Shown here in pieces: positions 26,471 through 37,101 of a DNA stretch of 64,000 bases. The notes under the pieces were generated by a model that saw nothing but the letters and a program-made list of their open reading frames with translations, was not told the origin of the DNA and did not search any database. How positions within the stretch are numbered: position 1 is the stretch's first letter; each line of letters opens with the position of its first letter. The translations under genes were made by a program, and so were the position numbers. Origin of the DNA: Pseudomonas argentinensis (GTDB lineage: Bacteria > Pseudomonadota > Gammaproteobacteria > Pseudomonadales > Pseudomonadaceae); NCBI RefSeq assembly GCF_001839655.2, contig NZ_CP056087.1:2666001-2730000 (forward strand). Reading direction: 5' to 3'.

Positions 26471-26565
26471 CAACAGCCGCACGCTTCGAGCCTCAAGCGC
26501 CAGGAAAGCTTTGGTGCTCTCGGTTCTACCTGTGGCTTGAAGCTTGCCGCTCGAGGCTTCCCATC

Positions 26566-27357
26566 ATGCTCATCGATTCCCACTGCCACCTCGATCGTCT
26601 CGACCTGGCCGCCCATGGCGGTTCTCTGGACGACGCGCTGGCGGCCGCCCGTGCCCGCGGCGTCGGCCATTTCCTGTGCATCGGCGTGAGCGCCGACAAT
26701 GCCGCTGCCGTGCGTGAACTGGCGGGGCGCTACGCCGATGTCGACTGCTCCGTCGGCATCCATCCGCTGGATCTCGAGCCCGGCAGCGCGCCGGCGCTCG
26801 ACTGGCTGCTCGCCGAACTCGACCATCCCGGTGTGGTGGCCATCGGCGAGACCGGTCTGGACTATCACTACGAGCCCGAAGCGGCCGAGCTGCAGCAGGA
26901 GGCATTTCGCCTGCACCTGCAGGCCGCGCAGATCACCGGCAAGCCGGTCATCGTGCATACCCGCGAAGCCCGCGCCGATACCCTGAGTCTGCTGCGCGAA
27001 GCCGCGCTGCCCCAGGGCGGCGTGCTGCACTGCTTCACCGAGGACTGGGAGATGGCCAAGGCGGCGCTGGATATCGGCTTCTACATTTCGCTGTCCGGCA
27101 TCGTCACCTTCCGCAACGCCGACGCGCTGCGCGAGGTCGCCCGCCAGGTGCCGGCCGACCGCCTGCTGGTGGAGACCGATTCGCCGTACCTGGCGCCGGT
27201 GCCGCACCGTGGCAAACCGAACCTGCCGGCGTACGTGCGTGACGTCGCCGAGTACCTAGCAACCCTGCGTGGGGTCAGCTATGAGACCCTGGCGCAGCAG
27301 ACCGGCGACAACTTCCGGCGGTTGTTCCCGCTGGCGCGCGTCGCCGCTGGCACCTGA
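26566..27357 (+). CDS. tatD: TatD-family metal-dependent DNase
   Basis: A 263-residue TIM-barrel hydrolase starting MLIDSHCHLDRL, with the metal-binding HxH at the start, GETGLDYHY, PVIVHTREA, a His in GGVLHCFTEDWEMA and the final ETDSPYLAP. The family has 3'-5' exonuclease or deoxyribonuclease activity in DNA repair. It is the last gene of the tmk-holB-pilZ-tatD group. The longer upstream frame overlaps pilZ and is not used. Confidence 0.92.
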   Translation: MLIDSHCHLDRLDLAAHGGSLDDALAAARARGVGHFLCIGVSADNAAAVRELAGRYADVDCSVGIHPLDLEPGSAPALDWLLAELDHPGVVAIGETGLDYHYEPEAAELQQEAFRLHLQAAQITGKPVIVHTREARADTLSLLREAALPQGGVLHCFTEDWEMAKAALDIGFYISLSGIVTFRNADALREVARQVPADRLLVETDSPYLAPVPHRGKPNLPAYVRDVAEYLATLRGVSYETLAQQTGDNFRRLFPLARVAAGT

Positions 27358-27589
27358 GGCACCGAGGAAAACCGCGAGCAGTTTTGCCGTCGCTTGCGCC
27401 GCTGCAACGGCTGGCCGCCAGCGAGTGGGCAGAAGAGGTTCTTTGCATTTTCGCGGGGAGAGTACGCTGGACACCGGACTGGCAAGTTTGTGTGCGTATC
27501 GCTTACCTACATAGCACCATCCATTACCGAGTCCACTGAGCGTTTTGGTTGCGCCCCTTACGGGCGCCACACCTTGATTCGCAGCGCTC

Positions 27590-28779
27590 ACCCCCCGAGT
27601 GAGGAACTGCGTGATGTTTTCGAACGTACGCTCGGTGTACCGCTGTTCCAGGAACAGGTCATGCGACTGGCGATTGTCGCGGCTGGATACTCACCTGGTG
27701 AAGCCGACCAACTCAGACGATCTATGGCCGCCTGGAAGCGCCATGGTGGACTGGAGCCGCACCAGATCCGATTGCGTCAGGGCATGCTCGAACGAGGCTG
27801 CAGAGAGGGGTTCGCGGCTCGCATCTTCGAGCAGATCAGGGTTTCTGCAGCTATGGTTTTCCGGAGTCGCACGCGGCCAGTTTCGCCCTGCTCACCTACG
27901 CCTCGTGCTGGCTGAAATGTCATGAGCAATCAGCCTATGCCTGCGCCCTGATCAACAGCTGGCCGATGGGGTTCTACAGTCCCGACCAAGTTCTGCAGGA
28001 TGCACGCCGGCACGGCGTTGAAATCCGTCCTGTCGACGTGACGATGAGCGATTGGGACTGCACACTGGAAGCTCTGGATCGCCCGCTGCCGGCACTGCGA
28101 ATGGGCCTGAGGATGATCAGGGGACTGGCTGAAGCGGTGGGCAGAAGGATCCAGGTCGAACGGGAAGTGAAGGCGTTGGAGACGTTGGAGACCTTTGTCT
28201 ACGCGCGGGACTCGATCACAAGGCACGCCAGCTTCTTGCTGAAGCTGATGCGCTGAAAAACCTCGCTGGGCGCCGCCATGCAGCGCGTTGGGAATTGCAG
28301 CGGTGCAGCAGCCCCCCTATCTCTGTTTGCTCAGGAGCCCGATGAGAAGCCGGTAGCGATTCCAGAGCCCAGCGTGGCTGAGAACATGCACGCGGATTAT
28401 GCGCGGACAGGCACGACCCTGGGCCGCATCCGATGTCGTTACTCAGGGCTCAGCTTAAGAAAATGCGTGCGAAGAGCTCGCGGGATTTGCGGGAGATGGG
28501 GGACTGCAATCACGTCGCTGTGATCGGGATCGTGACTGGTCGTCAGCGACCATCGACGGCGGGCGGTGTAACGTTTGTGACCCTGGAAGATGAGTTCGGC
28601 ATGACCAACGTGATCGTCTGGAAGGACTTGGCCGAGCAGTATCGATCGGCCCTGGTGCATTCGAAGCTGCTCCAGGTAAAGGGCAAGCTGGAGGATCAGG
28701 AAGGCGTGGTGCACTTGATCGCGCGGACAGGAGCGACTTGCTAGAGGGGCTGGATGTGAGGAGTAGAAACTTTCACTGA
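27590..28779 (+). pseudogene. dnaE2: dnaE2 (imuC) error-prone polymerase, 3' remnant
   Basis: Consecutive frames read as the C-terminal part of DnaE2: [20 protein letters not shown], then after a frameshift near 27840 [20 protein letters not shown] and [17 protein letters not shown], later the OB-fold end (VTFVTLEDEFGMTNVIVWKD), and after another shift the natural tail LLEGLDVRSRNFH ending at 28779. At least three frame changes are needed, and the first two thirds of the gene are missing. No imuA or imuB lies nearby, so this is a stray remnant in the variable segment after tatD. Confidence 0.88.
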
Positions 28780-29083
28780 TGCTTTCGATTTGGGGCCATT
28801 CTCTCAACTACCAACCTAACTGGCCGAAACTGGTCGGCTGCAGCTGTAGGGGATGGGCAGTTATGGCCAATACCAGCCCAACAGCAAGTCTATGATTCTG
28901 CTACCAGACGTGTCTCACACTTCGCGCAGTCGAGGCCGCTACGTCACGACCTTAGGCGCTAAAAGGTTCGCTTTAGATGTCCGGCTTAGCAAGCTGTCGG
29001 CCTAAAGCAGATGGTAAGCACAGGAGCCGAGTCAACGAACCGGCTCCGGGCGCCATTGGTAGAGGAATGCTGAGAGCCCTTGG
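28780..29083. other. Intergenic region with hairpin
   Basis: No gene is seen between the dnaE2 remnant and the chemoreceptor gene. GGAGCCG / CGGCTCC (29023-29047, 11-base loop) could end chemoreceptor transcription but has no T tract. The rest looks like decayed sequence. Confidence 0.4.
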
Positions 29084-30976
29084 TTATATTCTGAAGCTCT
29101 GCACTAACCGATTCAGTTGCGCAGACTGCTGCTCAAGCTCTTTACAGGCTTGCAGCGTGGTACGCAGGTTCTCCACCCCATTTTGGTTCAACGTGTTGAT
29201 TTCCGTGATGTCCATGTTGATCGACTCGACCACAGCGGTTTGCTCCTCTGTGGCCGTCGCCACAGACTGATTCATGCCGTCAATTTCGTCGATTCGTGTG
29301 GTCACGCTACCAAGACGGTCGCCAGCCAGGTTCGCCACCTGCACGGTCTTATCACTCTGCAGCTGACTCTCTTCCATGGTGCTGACGGCGCTTCGGGCTC
29401 CTGATTGCAATTCATCAATCATGTGCTGCACCTGCTGAGCCGACTCCTGCGTCCGGTGCGCCAAGTTGCGGACCTCATCTGCCACTACGGCGAATCCGCG
29501 TCCTGCCTCCCCTGCACGTGCCGCTTCGATTGCAGCGTTCAGTGCTAACAAGTTTGTTTGTTGCGAAATTCCAGTAATCACTTCCAAAATCTGGCCGATG
29601 TTCGCCGTTTTCGCGTTCAAGGTCTCAATGGTTTGGCAGGACTCACTGATCTTCTGAGAAAGTTCGCGCATGGACGTGATTGACTGGCCCAGAACCTGCT
29701 GACCATCTGTAGAAAGCGCACTGGCATCCGCCGAATGTTCAGAAGCTACGGCAGCATTGCGGGCAATTTCATGGGCGGCAGCACCGAGTTCATTTATTGC
29801 CGCTGCGACGCTGGTGGTTCGCGACGCCTGTTGGTCAGAGTTCATCAGCGATGCGTTGGAAGCGCTTACCACTCGCGAAGCAACTTCGTTTAGCTGGAGG
29901 GTTGAAGACGCTACATCTTTGATCGTCTGATGAATACGTTCAACAAAGCGGTTGAACGATGCTCCAAGCTGGCCGAACTCGTCTTGGCGGTGTACTTCCA
30001 GACGCCGCGTCAAATCACCCTCGCCCTCAGCGATGTCCTGCATTGCCCGCCCCATCACGAAGAGTGGCTGCATCAGGGCGCGTGTGAGAATACCTAATAG
30101 AGTCATAATGAGGATTACGGAAATCACGGTGGCGAGAGCGGCGGATACGCGAAACTCCTTAAGCATCGAAAATGCGAAGGACCGTTCCAGCGCCAGGCCT
30201 ATCTGCCAATTCGCGGAGGGGATACCTTGTAGCGGATTGAAATGCACAAGTAAGGGCTCATCGCCAGCCTCAACCTCACTCAAGCCATTCTTTGCCACCA
30301 GACCGCTGCCTGGGTAGGCATCCTTCAGAGGCTTCAGGATTAGCTCTTTATCGGGATGAATCAGAATTTTGCCGTCTGCGCTAACGATAAACGCATGGCC
30401 GTGACCATCGAAATCGAGCGAGTTAATGATCGCACTGACGTTAGCAAGATCGATGTCCGCGCCCGCTACACCGATAATTTCGCCACCTCTATTGACCGGG
30501 GTCGCAACGGTAATCACCAACTTGCCGGACGAAGCTGCGATGTAGGGCTCGGTCACAATCGTCTGACCAGCAGTCATCGCTGCTTTGTACCAGCCTCGTG
30601 CGCGTGGATCGTAGTCCGCCGCGCGTGAGCCTGCCGGTACTGAAAACATCATCCCGTCGGCGCCGCCGAAATAGCTGAGCTGAAAAGAGGAACCGTAGAC
30701 GGACAAGCCGACGATCTGCTTTAGCTTATCAGGCGCTGTACCCTCCGCGCCGATCTGCTGGGCCATAGAGTCGACCAGCGACATGTTGCCCCGCAGCCAA
30801 GTCTGGATATTGGAAGTGGTTAACTCGCCCAGCTCCGCCATCGAACGCTCGGCATCCACTCGCAGCGATTGACGTTGCTGATAATCATTGAACAGTACAA
30901 ACATTGCGAATGCGAATACAACCGTCAATCCTGCAGCTAGCAGGATCTTGTGGCGAAATTTCAGGTTGAGTGCCAT
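29084..30976 (-). CDS. Methyl-accepting chemotaxis protein, dCache type
   Basis: A 630-residue transmembrane chemoreceptor: an N-terminal helix (about 8-28), a periplasmic dCache domain to about residue 275, a second helix (about 282-302), HAMP, and a signalling domain with the highly conserved tip ([20 protein letters not shown]). The ligand domain has the pattern Y-x-x-R-x-R-x-WY, later Y, later GADID, which resembles the amino-acid-binding dCache motif of PctA-type receptors. Its neighbours are an Asp/Glu racemase and an acidic amino-acid symporter, so aspartate or glutamate is a reasonable guess as ligand. No pentapeptide CheR tether is present at the end. Confidence 0.93.
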   Translation of the reverse strand: MALNLKFRHKILLAAGLTVVFAFAMFVLFNDYQQRQSLRVDAERSMAELGELTTSNIQTWLRGNMSLVDSMAQQIGAEGTAPDKLKQIVGLSVYGSSFQLSYFGGADGMMFSVPAGSRAADYDPRARGWYKAAMTAGQTIVTEPYIAASSGKLVITVATPVNRGGEIIGVAGADIDLANVSAIINSLDFDGHGHAFIVSADGKILIHPDKELILKPLKDAYPGSGLVAKNGLSEVEAGDEPLLVHFNPLQGIPSANWQIGLALERSFAFSMLKEFRVSAALATVISVILIMTLLGILTRALMQPLFVMGRAMQDIAEGEGDLTRRLEVHRQDEFGQLGASFNRFVERIHQTIKDVASSTLQLNEVASRVVSASNASLMNSDQQASRTTSVAAAINELGAAAHEIARNAAVASEHSADASALSTDGQQVLGQSITSMRELSQKISESCQTIETLNAKTANIGQILEVITGISQQTNLLALNAAIEAARAGEAGRGFAVVADEVRNLAHRTQESAQQVQHMIDELQSGARSAVSTMEESQLQSDKTVQVANLAGDRLGSVTTRIDEIDGMNQSVATATEEQTAVVESINMDITEINTLNQNGVENLRTTLQACKELEQQSAQLNRLVQSFRI

Positions 30977-31035
30977 AAAACTGCTCTCTAGGATCGGTAA
31001 GGAAGGATGTGTGAGTTCCGAACTCGGTTTCGCGC

Positions 31036-31248
31036 TTAGTAGGTATCGGCTGAGATGTTCACCCCTTTAGCGAGCTCGTCCTGAAACCATATCGCTTCAT
31101 TGAGGGGCCACGACCCCGGCTCATCGATAGGTTCGAAGTCCAGTTCTCGATAATTCGTGAGTGAATGAAAGTCGACGTACGTCTGCTCACGTTCTATGAG
31201 CGTATGGCCGGTTGGCGACGGCCCTACTTCGACCGTCGCTTTACGGGG
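31036..31248 (-). pseudogene. 3' gene remnant (unknown enzyme)
   Basis: A minus-strand frame without a start encodes VEVGPSPTGHTLIEREQTYV and then NYRELDFEPIDEPGSWPLNE and ends with ISADTY. It has ordinary protein composition and a natural-looking end but follows directly, in frame, on the stop of an integrase remnant. It is the tail of a lost gene that I cannot name. Confidence 0.4.
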
Positions 31249-31344
31249 TCAAACCTGGGTCTGCTCCATCATTTTCAAGGCGTCATCGACTTCGACCCCG
31301 AAGTATCGAACGATGCTCTCCAGCTTCGTAATAGAAGAACCGGC
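31249..31344 (-). pseudogene. Tyrosine recombinase C-terminal remnant
   Basis: The minus-strand frame reads KLESIVRYFGVEVDDALKMM and then EQTQV before its stop. This is the ending typical of a common plasmid/ICE integrase group (HTKLESTVRYLG-VDDAL-EQTE pattern), with the nucleophile Tyr in VRYFG. Only the last 31 codons remain. It shows that another mobile element once ended here. Confidence 0.6.
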
Positions 31345-31409
31345 ACTCTGTTGGGGAGGTACTGGCAAAACCTAGCTCTTAAAGGGCCCCAGCGACCTAC
31401 TCGGTGGAG

Positions 31410-31577
31410 CTAGATGGGGCAACCTTTACTGCGTAGCAGATCATCGAATCGGTTGGGATCGAGCGTCCCGGCTCTGATCGACTTCAAGATGCTGGATTCC
31501 CTGTCTAGAAGAGCATTGCAGCGCTCCGCTACGGAAATCAGGTCGGTTGCTGGAATGGCGACAACACCAGTGACGGG
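31410..31577 (-). pseudogene. RraA-family (aldolase-like) C-terminal remnant
   Basis: A minus-strand frame of 55 codons without a start reads TGVVAIPATDLISVAERCNA, then ESSILKSIRAG, ending KGCPI. The GVV-x-IP strand followed by an ExxIxxxIRxG helix is the usual end of RraA-like aldolases (4-hydroxy-4-methyl-2-oxoglutarate and oxaloacetate decarboxylating type). The remainder is gone. Confidence 0.5.
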
Positions 31578-31604
31578 TTAGTGCCTGAGCGTGCTCCAGG
31601 CAAA

Positions 31605-33080
31605 TCAAGCAAGCGATACAGCTGACGCCTGTTTGGCTAAAGCAACACAGCGCTGCGCCAGTACGTTAGTGGGATCCACGAAAGCAACGCTGATACCGGC
31701 AACATCAAAGTCATCAGATTGGGGAATGATCAGCGGGAGCTCGGTACAACCGAGGATCAGCACCGTCGCGCCCTGTTCGACCAAATGTGCAGCAGCGAGT
31801 AGGAGTTCCTCCCGGCACTGTCCAGAGTTGAAGCCGGCCTTCACACCGTGCTCACCGTAAATGGCGTTCATCACTAGCTCCTGATGGGGTTCGTCAGGGA
31901 CAATAAATTCAATGCCAACATGCTCAGCAGCCTGGTGGTAGACACGGCTTTGAATCGTGCCTGAAGTAGCTAAAAGACCAACTTGCCTTGACGAGCCATA
32001 GGCCTGTCGGATGTGCTCGATGGTCTCGGTGAGCATGTTGATGATCGGGATACCCAGATGCCCTTGAATTCGTTCTACGAAGGCATGTGCGGTGTTGCAA
32101 GGGATGGCTATCGCATCAGCCCCCTCCTGCTCCAGGCGTTTGCAGGTGGAGTACATCGCGACAGTGGGGTCGGCCTCCTTGCGCAGCAGATTGGCTGTCC
32201 GATCCGGGATCTGTGGGTTCTGCTCCACGACTATTTTGATGTGATCCTGGTCGCGCCCGGCCGGAGTGTTCTTAACCACTTTACCCATGAAGTCGACGGT
32301 AGCAGCTGGCCCCACACCGCCCACAATTCCCAGCTTGAACGGTGCGATGCTGATACCAGAATCACCGGCCGTTGCAAAATCCGCGTAGACCGAATTTACA
32401 TCGACGCAATTGAGACCGCGCCGGCAAAGCTCCTGCGCGACTAATGACAGTTCAGTCATCCCAGGCAACAGCACATCTACACCTTGCTGCTGAAGATTAA
32501 GTCCGACCTGGTGCAGCAACTCAACAGCAACGCCATCTAAGTGGCCAGCCTTCAGACCTGCCTGTCCATATACCGCCTCCATCAGTGCAGCTTGGCTGGT
32601 CTCAGAGGGGTAGACGATGTCAAAGGCATCGCCCAGATAGCGCTCAAACAGACCAGACGCCCTGACGTAGTCAGATGCCAGCACGCCAACCCGTGCCCCA
32701 GGCGCCGCTGTCTGCTCCAGATGCTGTTTGAGCGCCGTCATCATGTTGACGATCGGGATATCTAGCTCTGCGCGTAGCTCGTCAAGAAAGGTGTGGCTCG
32801 CGAAGCAAGGAACCAGAACCTCGTTGGCACCGCTTTGGGCATATGCCTGGCAGACCTGAAAAACGTACAGCTTTCGGGACGTCATGTTGGCATCGGCACT
32901 GAGCTTAACGGCCAGCCCCTTGAACGGATGCTGTTCGAATAGCAGGTGATAGCGTCCTTGATCTGCCAGCACTGGCTGGCTCTTGATCAGTTTTAGAAAC
33001 AGATCACCACCAGCCAGAGAGCCAAGTCCACCGATGATTCCAAGTGTGCGACCGTTGTTGTTGCTTCGCGACAGTTTCAT
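31605..33080 (-). CDS. Two-domain aspartate/glutamate racemase-family protein
   Basis: A 491-residue protein made of two tandem Asp/Glu racemase domains (about 1-240 and 248-485), against one in ordinary racemases. Both domains start with the family's glycine loop (LGIIGGLGSLAGGD; LGIVGGVGPAATVD). The C-terminal domain keeps both catalytic cysteines (IPCNTAHAF and LGCTELPL). The N-terminal one keeps the first (VPCFASHTF) but has LPGMTELSL where the second should be, so it is probably not a competent racemase. It is encoded between a chemoreceptor and an acidic amino-acid symporter on the same strand. Likely role: conversion of D- and L-Asp or Glu, or a related acid. Confidence 0.85.
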   Translation of the reverse strand: MKLSRSNNNGRTLGIIGGLGSLAGGDLFLKLIKSQPVLADQGRYHLLFEQHPFKGLAVKLSADANMTSRKLYVFQVCQAYAQSGANEVLVPCFASHTFLDELRAELDIPIVNMMTALKQHLEQTAAPGARVGVLASDYVRASGLFERYLGDAFDIVYPSETSQAALMEAVYGQAGLKAGHLDGVAVELLHQVGLNLQQQGVDVLLPGMTELSLVAQELCRRGLNCVDVNSVYADFATAGDSGISIAPFKLGIVGGVGPAATVDFMGKVVKNTPAGRDQDHIKIVVEQNPQIPDRTANLLRKEADPTVAMYSTCKRLEQEGADAIAIPCNTAHAFVERIQGHLGIPIINMLTETIEHIRQAYGSSRQVGLLATSGTIQSRVYHQAAEHVGIEFIVPDEPHQELVMNAIYGEHGVKAGFNSGQCREELLLAAAHLVEQGATVLILGCTELPLIIPQSDDFDVAGISVAFVDPTNVLAQRCVALAKQASAVSLA

Positions 33081-33126
33081 TTCTTGCTCGGATTAGGCAA
33101 TGATAAAGATAGGGGCGAGACAGTGT

Positions 33127-34425
33127 TTAGGCACTCTGAACTGGCTGGTTTCGCGATTGCTTTAGCGTGGCCTGCTCGTGCTGAGCATCACTGCCCGGTT
33201 TATCCTCAAGTGTGGAAATGACTGCCGTGGCGATGCTGTTACCCACCACGTTGGTCGCCGTGCGTCCCATGTCTAGGAACTGGTCGATAGCTAGGATCAG
33301 TAGCAGACCGGCTTCCGGCAAGCTGAACATCGGAAGTGTTGCAGCGACGACAACCACAGAAGCACGCGCCACACCTGCCATTCCCTTGCTGGTCACCATG
33401 AGCGTGAGCAGAATCAGGATCTGCTGGGTAAAGCTCAGATCAATGTTGTAGGCCTGGGCGATGAACATGATCGCAAAGGCCTGATACATCATCGAGCCGT
33501 CGAGGTTGAATGAATATCCGAGAGGTAGCACAAAACTCGAAACGCGTTTAGGGGCGCCAAATTTCTCTAGGGCTTCGATGGTTTTCGGATAGGCCGACTC
33601 ACTACTTGCCGTGGAAAAGGCCAGGAGTACCGGCTCTCGGATCAGTTTGCCTAGATGGAAGACCGGACGACCCAAGAAAAAATAACCGACGGCAAAGAGG
33701 GTGGCCCAAAGGATAAGAATTCCCAGGTAGAACTGGCCGATCAGCTTGCTGTAATCCAGAAGAAGGCTTATCCCTTGAGTTGTTACTGCAGCTGCCAGTG
33801 CCGCGAAAACACCGACAGGGGCGAATAACATGACGTAGTCGGTGACCCGAAACATCACTTTGGCTAGTTCGTCGACGATGTTCCCAATGGCCTCGTAGCC
33901 TTGCCGCTTCACAAAAGCGAGTGCCAGACCGAAGAAGATCGAGAAGACCACGATTTGGAGGATTTCGTTATTGGCCATCGCCTCCGCAATGCTGCGGGGG
34001 AACACATGGCTAATGAAGGTCTTCAGGCTGAAATCACCGACATTTACTGCAACACCGGTAGCCACATGTGTCTCCGGTGCGACCATGTTGAGTCCCGCGC
34101 CCGGCTGGAAAATATTAACCAGCAGCATACCTAGGGCAAGGGAGAACACAGACGCACTCAGGAACCAGATCATTGATCTAAGCCCGATCCGCCCTACCGA
34201 GCCTGAACTGCCCAAACTGCTGATGCCGGCAACCAGGGTAGCAAACACAAGTGGTGCGATGATCATCTTGATCATGCGCAGGAAGATATCGGTAAGCAGG
34301 CTAAAGTAGCCCGCAATCTCCTTCGCGGCCTCTGGACTACCTGCGTATCGGTTGCAGGCCCAGCCTACGATGATCCCAAGCACAATTGCGATGGCAATGT
34401 ACTTAGGGAGCTTTTTGCTATTCAT
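33127..34425 (-). CDS. Dicarboxylate/amino-acid:cation symporter
   Basis: A 432-residue member of the glutamate transporter family (DctA/GltP type). Multiple hydrophobic segments run along its length. The substrate-binding region shows SSESAYPKTIEALEKFGAP (hairpin 1), GYSFNLDGSMMYQ, VTSKGMAGV (hairpin 2) and DQFLDMGRTATNVVGN. The asparagine/aspartate of the last motif are where sodium and substrate bind in GltPh. Inner-membrane uptake of glutamate, aspartate or C4-dicarboxylates. It ends 46 bases before the racemase gene and is probably co-transcribed with it. A LysR gene is divergent. Confidence 0.93.
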   Translation of the reverse strand: MNSKKLPKYIAIAIVLGIIVGWACNRYAGSPEAAKEIAGYFSLLTDIFLRMIKMIIAPLVFATLVAGISSLGSSGSVGRIGLRSMIWFLSASVFSLALGMLLVNIFQPGAGLNMVAPETHVATGVAVNVGDFSLKTFISHVFPRSIAEAMANNEILQIVVFSIFFGLALAFVKRQGYEAIGNIVDELAKVMFRVTDYVMLFAPVGVFAALAAAVTTQGISLLLDYSKLIGQFYLGILILWATLFAVGYFFLGRPVFHLGKLIREPVLLAFSTASSESAYPKTIEALEKFGAPKRVSSFVLPLGYSFNLDGSMMYQAFAIMFIAQAYNIDLSFTQQILILLTLMVTSKGMAGVARASVVVVAATLPMFSLPEAGLLLILAIDQFLDMGRTATNVVGNSIATAVISTLEDKPGSDAQHEQATLKQSRNQPVQSA

Positions 34426-34777
34426 AAAAACCTCTCTTGTTTTTGTAGACAGATCGCTAGCTGGCTCGAAGCCGCTGCCGGGTATGCAGGAGTTGGTTCA
34501 ACCGAAGGCAGCGAGGAGTTGGAGCGAACGCGATGTCCAGCTACAGGCCGTGTAGGTCTTTGGTCGAGGAAGCTGTCAGGCGAGAAAGAAAGAGTTGTCG
34601 CCGATCAGTTTCAAGCCGAGATTAAAGGGCGGCAGCGGCTGAGTTGATGAGTAAGCGCCATAGGTCTATGCGTTTTTGTCATAGTTTTTTCTGAAGCTTT
34701 TGGCAGCGGATCCGCCAGTCTAATCTTCGCCGACGACTGGCCGGCACAGCTGCGGCGATATGCAAGGTGAGAGCTGC
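34426..34777. promoter_or_regulatory. Divergent symporter/LysR promoter region
   Basis: 352 bp between two divergent genes, with an AT-rich stretch around 34670-34700. LysR-type regulators usually bind such a region. I do not see an unambiguous T-N11-A palindrome. Confidence 0.45.
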
Positions 34778-35683
34778 ATGCAAACGAAATGGATCGACGA
34801 TCTCTTAGCGGTCGCTGAGACCAAGAATTTCTCCCGAGCAGCGGAGATCCGTTTCATTACTCAGTCGGCGCTGTCGCGCCGCATAAAGTCGTTAGAAGAG
34901 TGGGTCGGGGTCGATCTCGTTGATCGCGGCACCTACCCTGTGCAGCTGACCAAGGCTGGCCGAGTCTTCTGTGAGCAGGGGCGCGACGCGCTTGCTGCTT
35001 TCATGGAGCTGCGATCAGCACTCCGTAGTGGTGATCGAATGCCTGGGCGCTCCGTTCAAGTTGTCGCTGGTCATACTCTGTCGATGACCTTTGTTCCTAA
35101 ATGGTTCGCTCAGTTCCAACGTCGAAGCGGACACTTTAACGCACGAGTTCAGGCCGCTAATGTGCATGAAGCAGTCATTGCGTTGGCTGAGGGAAACTGC
35201 GACTTGATGATAGGTTACAACCATCCAGCCGCACCGATCTATTTGGACTCCGAGCGATTTACGGGGCTGCGAATAGGTCAGGATGCGTTTCTTCCGGTCT
35301 CTGCACCTGACAGCAACGGCAATCCACTCTTCAAGCTGGCTGCATCAGGCGAAAAGCAAATTCCTTACCTCGCGTACACGGAAACATCATCCCTAGGACG
35401 CGTCGCTGAGAACATCCTTCGGACTGCGCAAAGCAAGCCTGTATTAAAACGCTGTCATGAGGCCGACATGGCGATGCACTTGATGCGCATGGCGCGAGAG
35501 GGATACGGCGTCTCTTGGCTTCCCGAGTCAGCCGTGGAAGAGGAAATCGCAAGTGGAAACCTCGTGATAGCTGGAGGTCAGGAGTGGCAAGCACAGTTAG
35601 AGATTTGGTCGTTCAAGAGCAATGCAAATACAAATCAAACCATGCTTGATCTTTGGGCCTCGCTTGAGCGAGATAGGCGATAA
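34778..35683 (+). CDS. LysR-family transcriptional regulator
   Basis: A 301-residue LysR regulator. The N-terminal winged HTH (NFSRAAEIRFITQSALSRRI) is standard and is followed by the two-lobed effector-binding domain. ATG 34778 is used because AAGGTGAG precedes it; an in-frame ATG at 34760 lacks a signal. Divergent position implies control of the symporter-racemase genes and perhaps the chemoreceptor, with an acidic amino acid as likely effector. Its TAA stop abuts the IS3 element at 35684, so the 3' untranslated region and terminator were displaced. Confidence 0.92.
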   Translation: MQTKWIDDLLAVAETKNFSRAAEIRFITQSALSRRIKSLEEWVGVDLVDRGTYPVQLTKAGRVFCEQGRDALAAFMELRSALRSGDRMPGRSVQVVAGHTLSMTFVPKWFAQFQRRSGHFNARVQAANVHEAVIALAEGNCDLMIGYNHPAAPIYLDSERFTGLRIGQDAFLPVSAPDSNGNPLFKLAASGEKQIPYLAYTETSSLGRVAENILRTAQSKPVLKRCHEADMAMHLMRMAREGYGVSWLPESAVEEEIASGNLVIAGGQEWQAQLEIWSFKSNANTNQTMLDLWASLERDRR

Positions 35684-35747
35684 TGTAGTGGTCCACTAAC
35701 CCCGGACACCTTTTTAGGCGAAGATGATCGCCATGTAGAGGTGTTCG

Positions 35748-36034
35748 ATGAGCAGACAACGACGTACTTTCACTCCTGCCTTCAAGCGTGAGGCTGCCAG
35801 CCGGGTGCTCGACCAAGGCTACAGCTGCCCCGAGGCCGCCAAATACCTCGACGTGGGTGAGACCGCCCAGGTGCAACTGGAGCGTGGAGGCGTCACGCCT
35901 AGTGCCAAAGCGCTCACGCCGGAACAGCAGACGATTCAGGAGCTGCAGGCCCGTATCAACCGGTTGGAGCTTGAGAAGAAAATCTTAAAGGAAGCCACTG
36001 CGCTCTTGATGGCCAAGGAGCACGGGCGCAGACG

Positions 36035-36038
<4 letters not shown>
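35748..36038 (+). pseudogene. IS3 orfA, internal in-frame deletion
   Basis: 96 residues beginning RRTFTPAFKREAASRVL with the usual leucine-zipper end (EQQTIQELQARINRLELEKK). In family members the recognition helix reads about GETALRRWV-QLQ-ERGGVTP; here GETA runs straight into QVQLERGGVTP, so about six residues of the HTH are missing. The gene stays in frame, but DNA binding is probably lost. Confidence 0.7.
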
Positions 36039-36867
<829 letters not shown>

Positions 36868-36900
36868 CCACTACAACCCTCACTTCCCCGCGCTATGGGA

Positions 36901-36940
36901 AAAACAAAAAAAACCCGGCTTCGGGACGGAATCCGGGTCA
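36901..36940 (-). terminator. Rho-independent terminator after aminotransferase
   Basis: On the minus strand ACCCGG...CCGGGT forms a stem followed by eight T. It lies beyond the stop of the class V aminotransferase gene and just outside the IS3 element. Confidence 0.8.
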
Positions 36941-37101
36941 AGACCATTAGGAGTCGAACGAAGTGCGCGGTCCTCGGCACTTCGGCCGCTGCGACACTTG
37001 GGGGAATATGCCGCACCGGTACGATTGAGTATTGGTCATCCGCGGCCATCGTCCATGGCGGCTTTAAACGGATTTGGAATACTCCTGCCGCCTCTGAGTG
37101 C

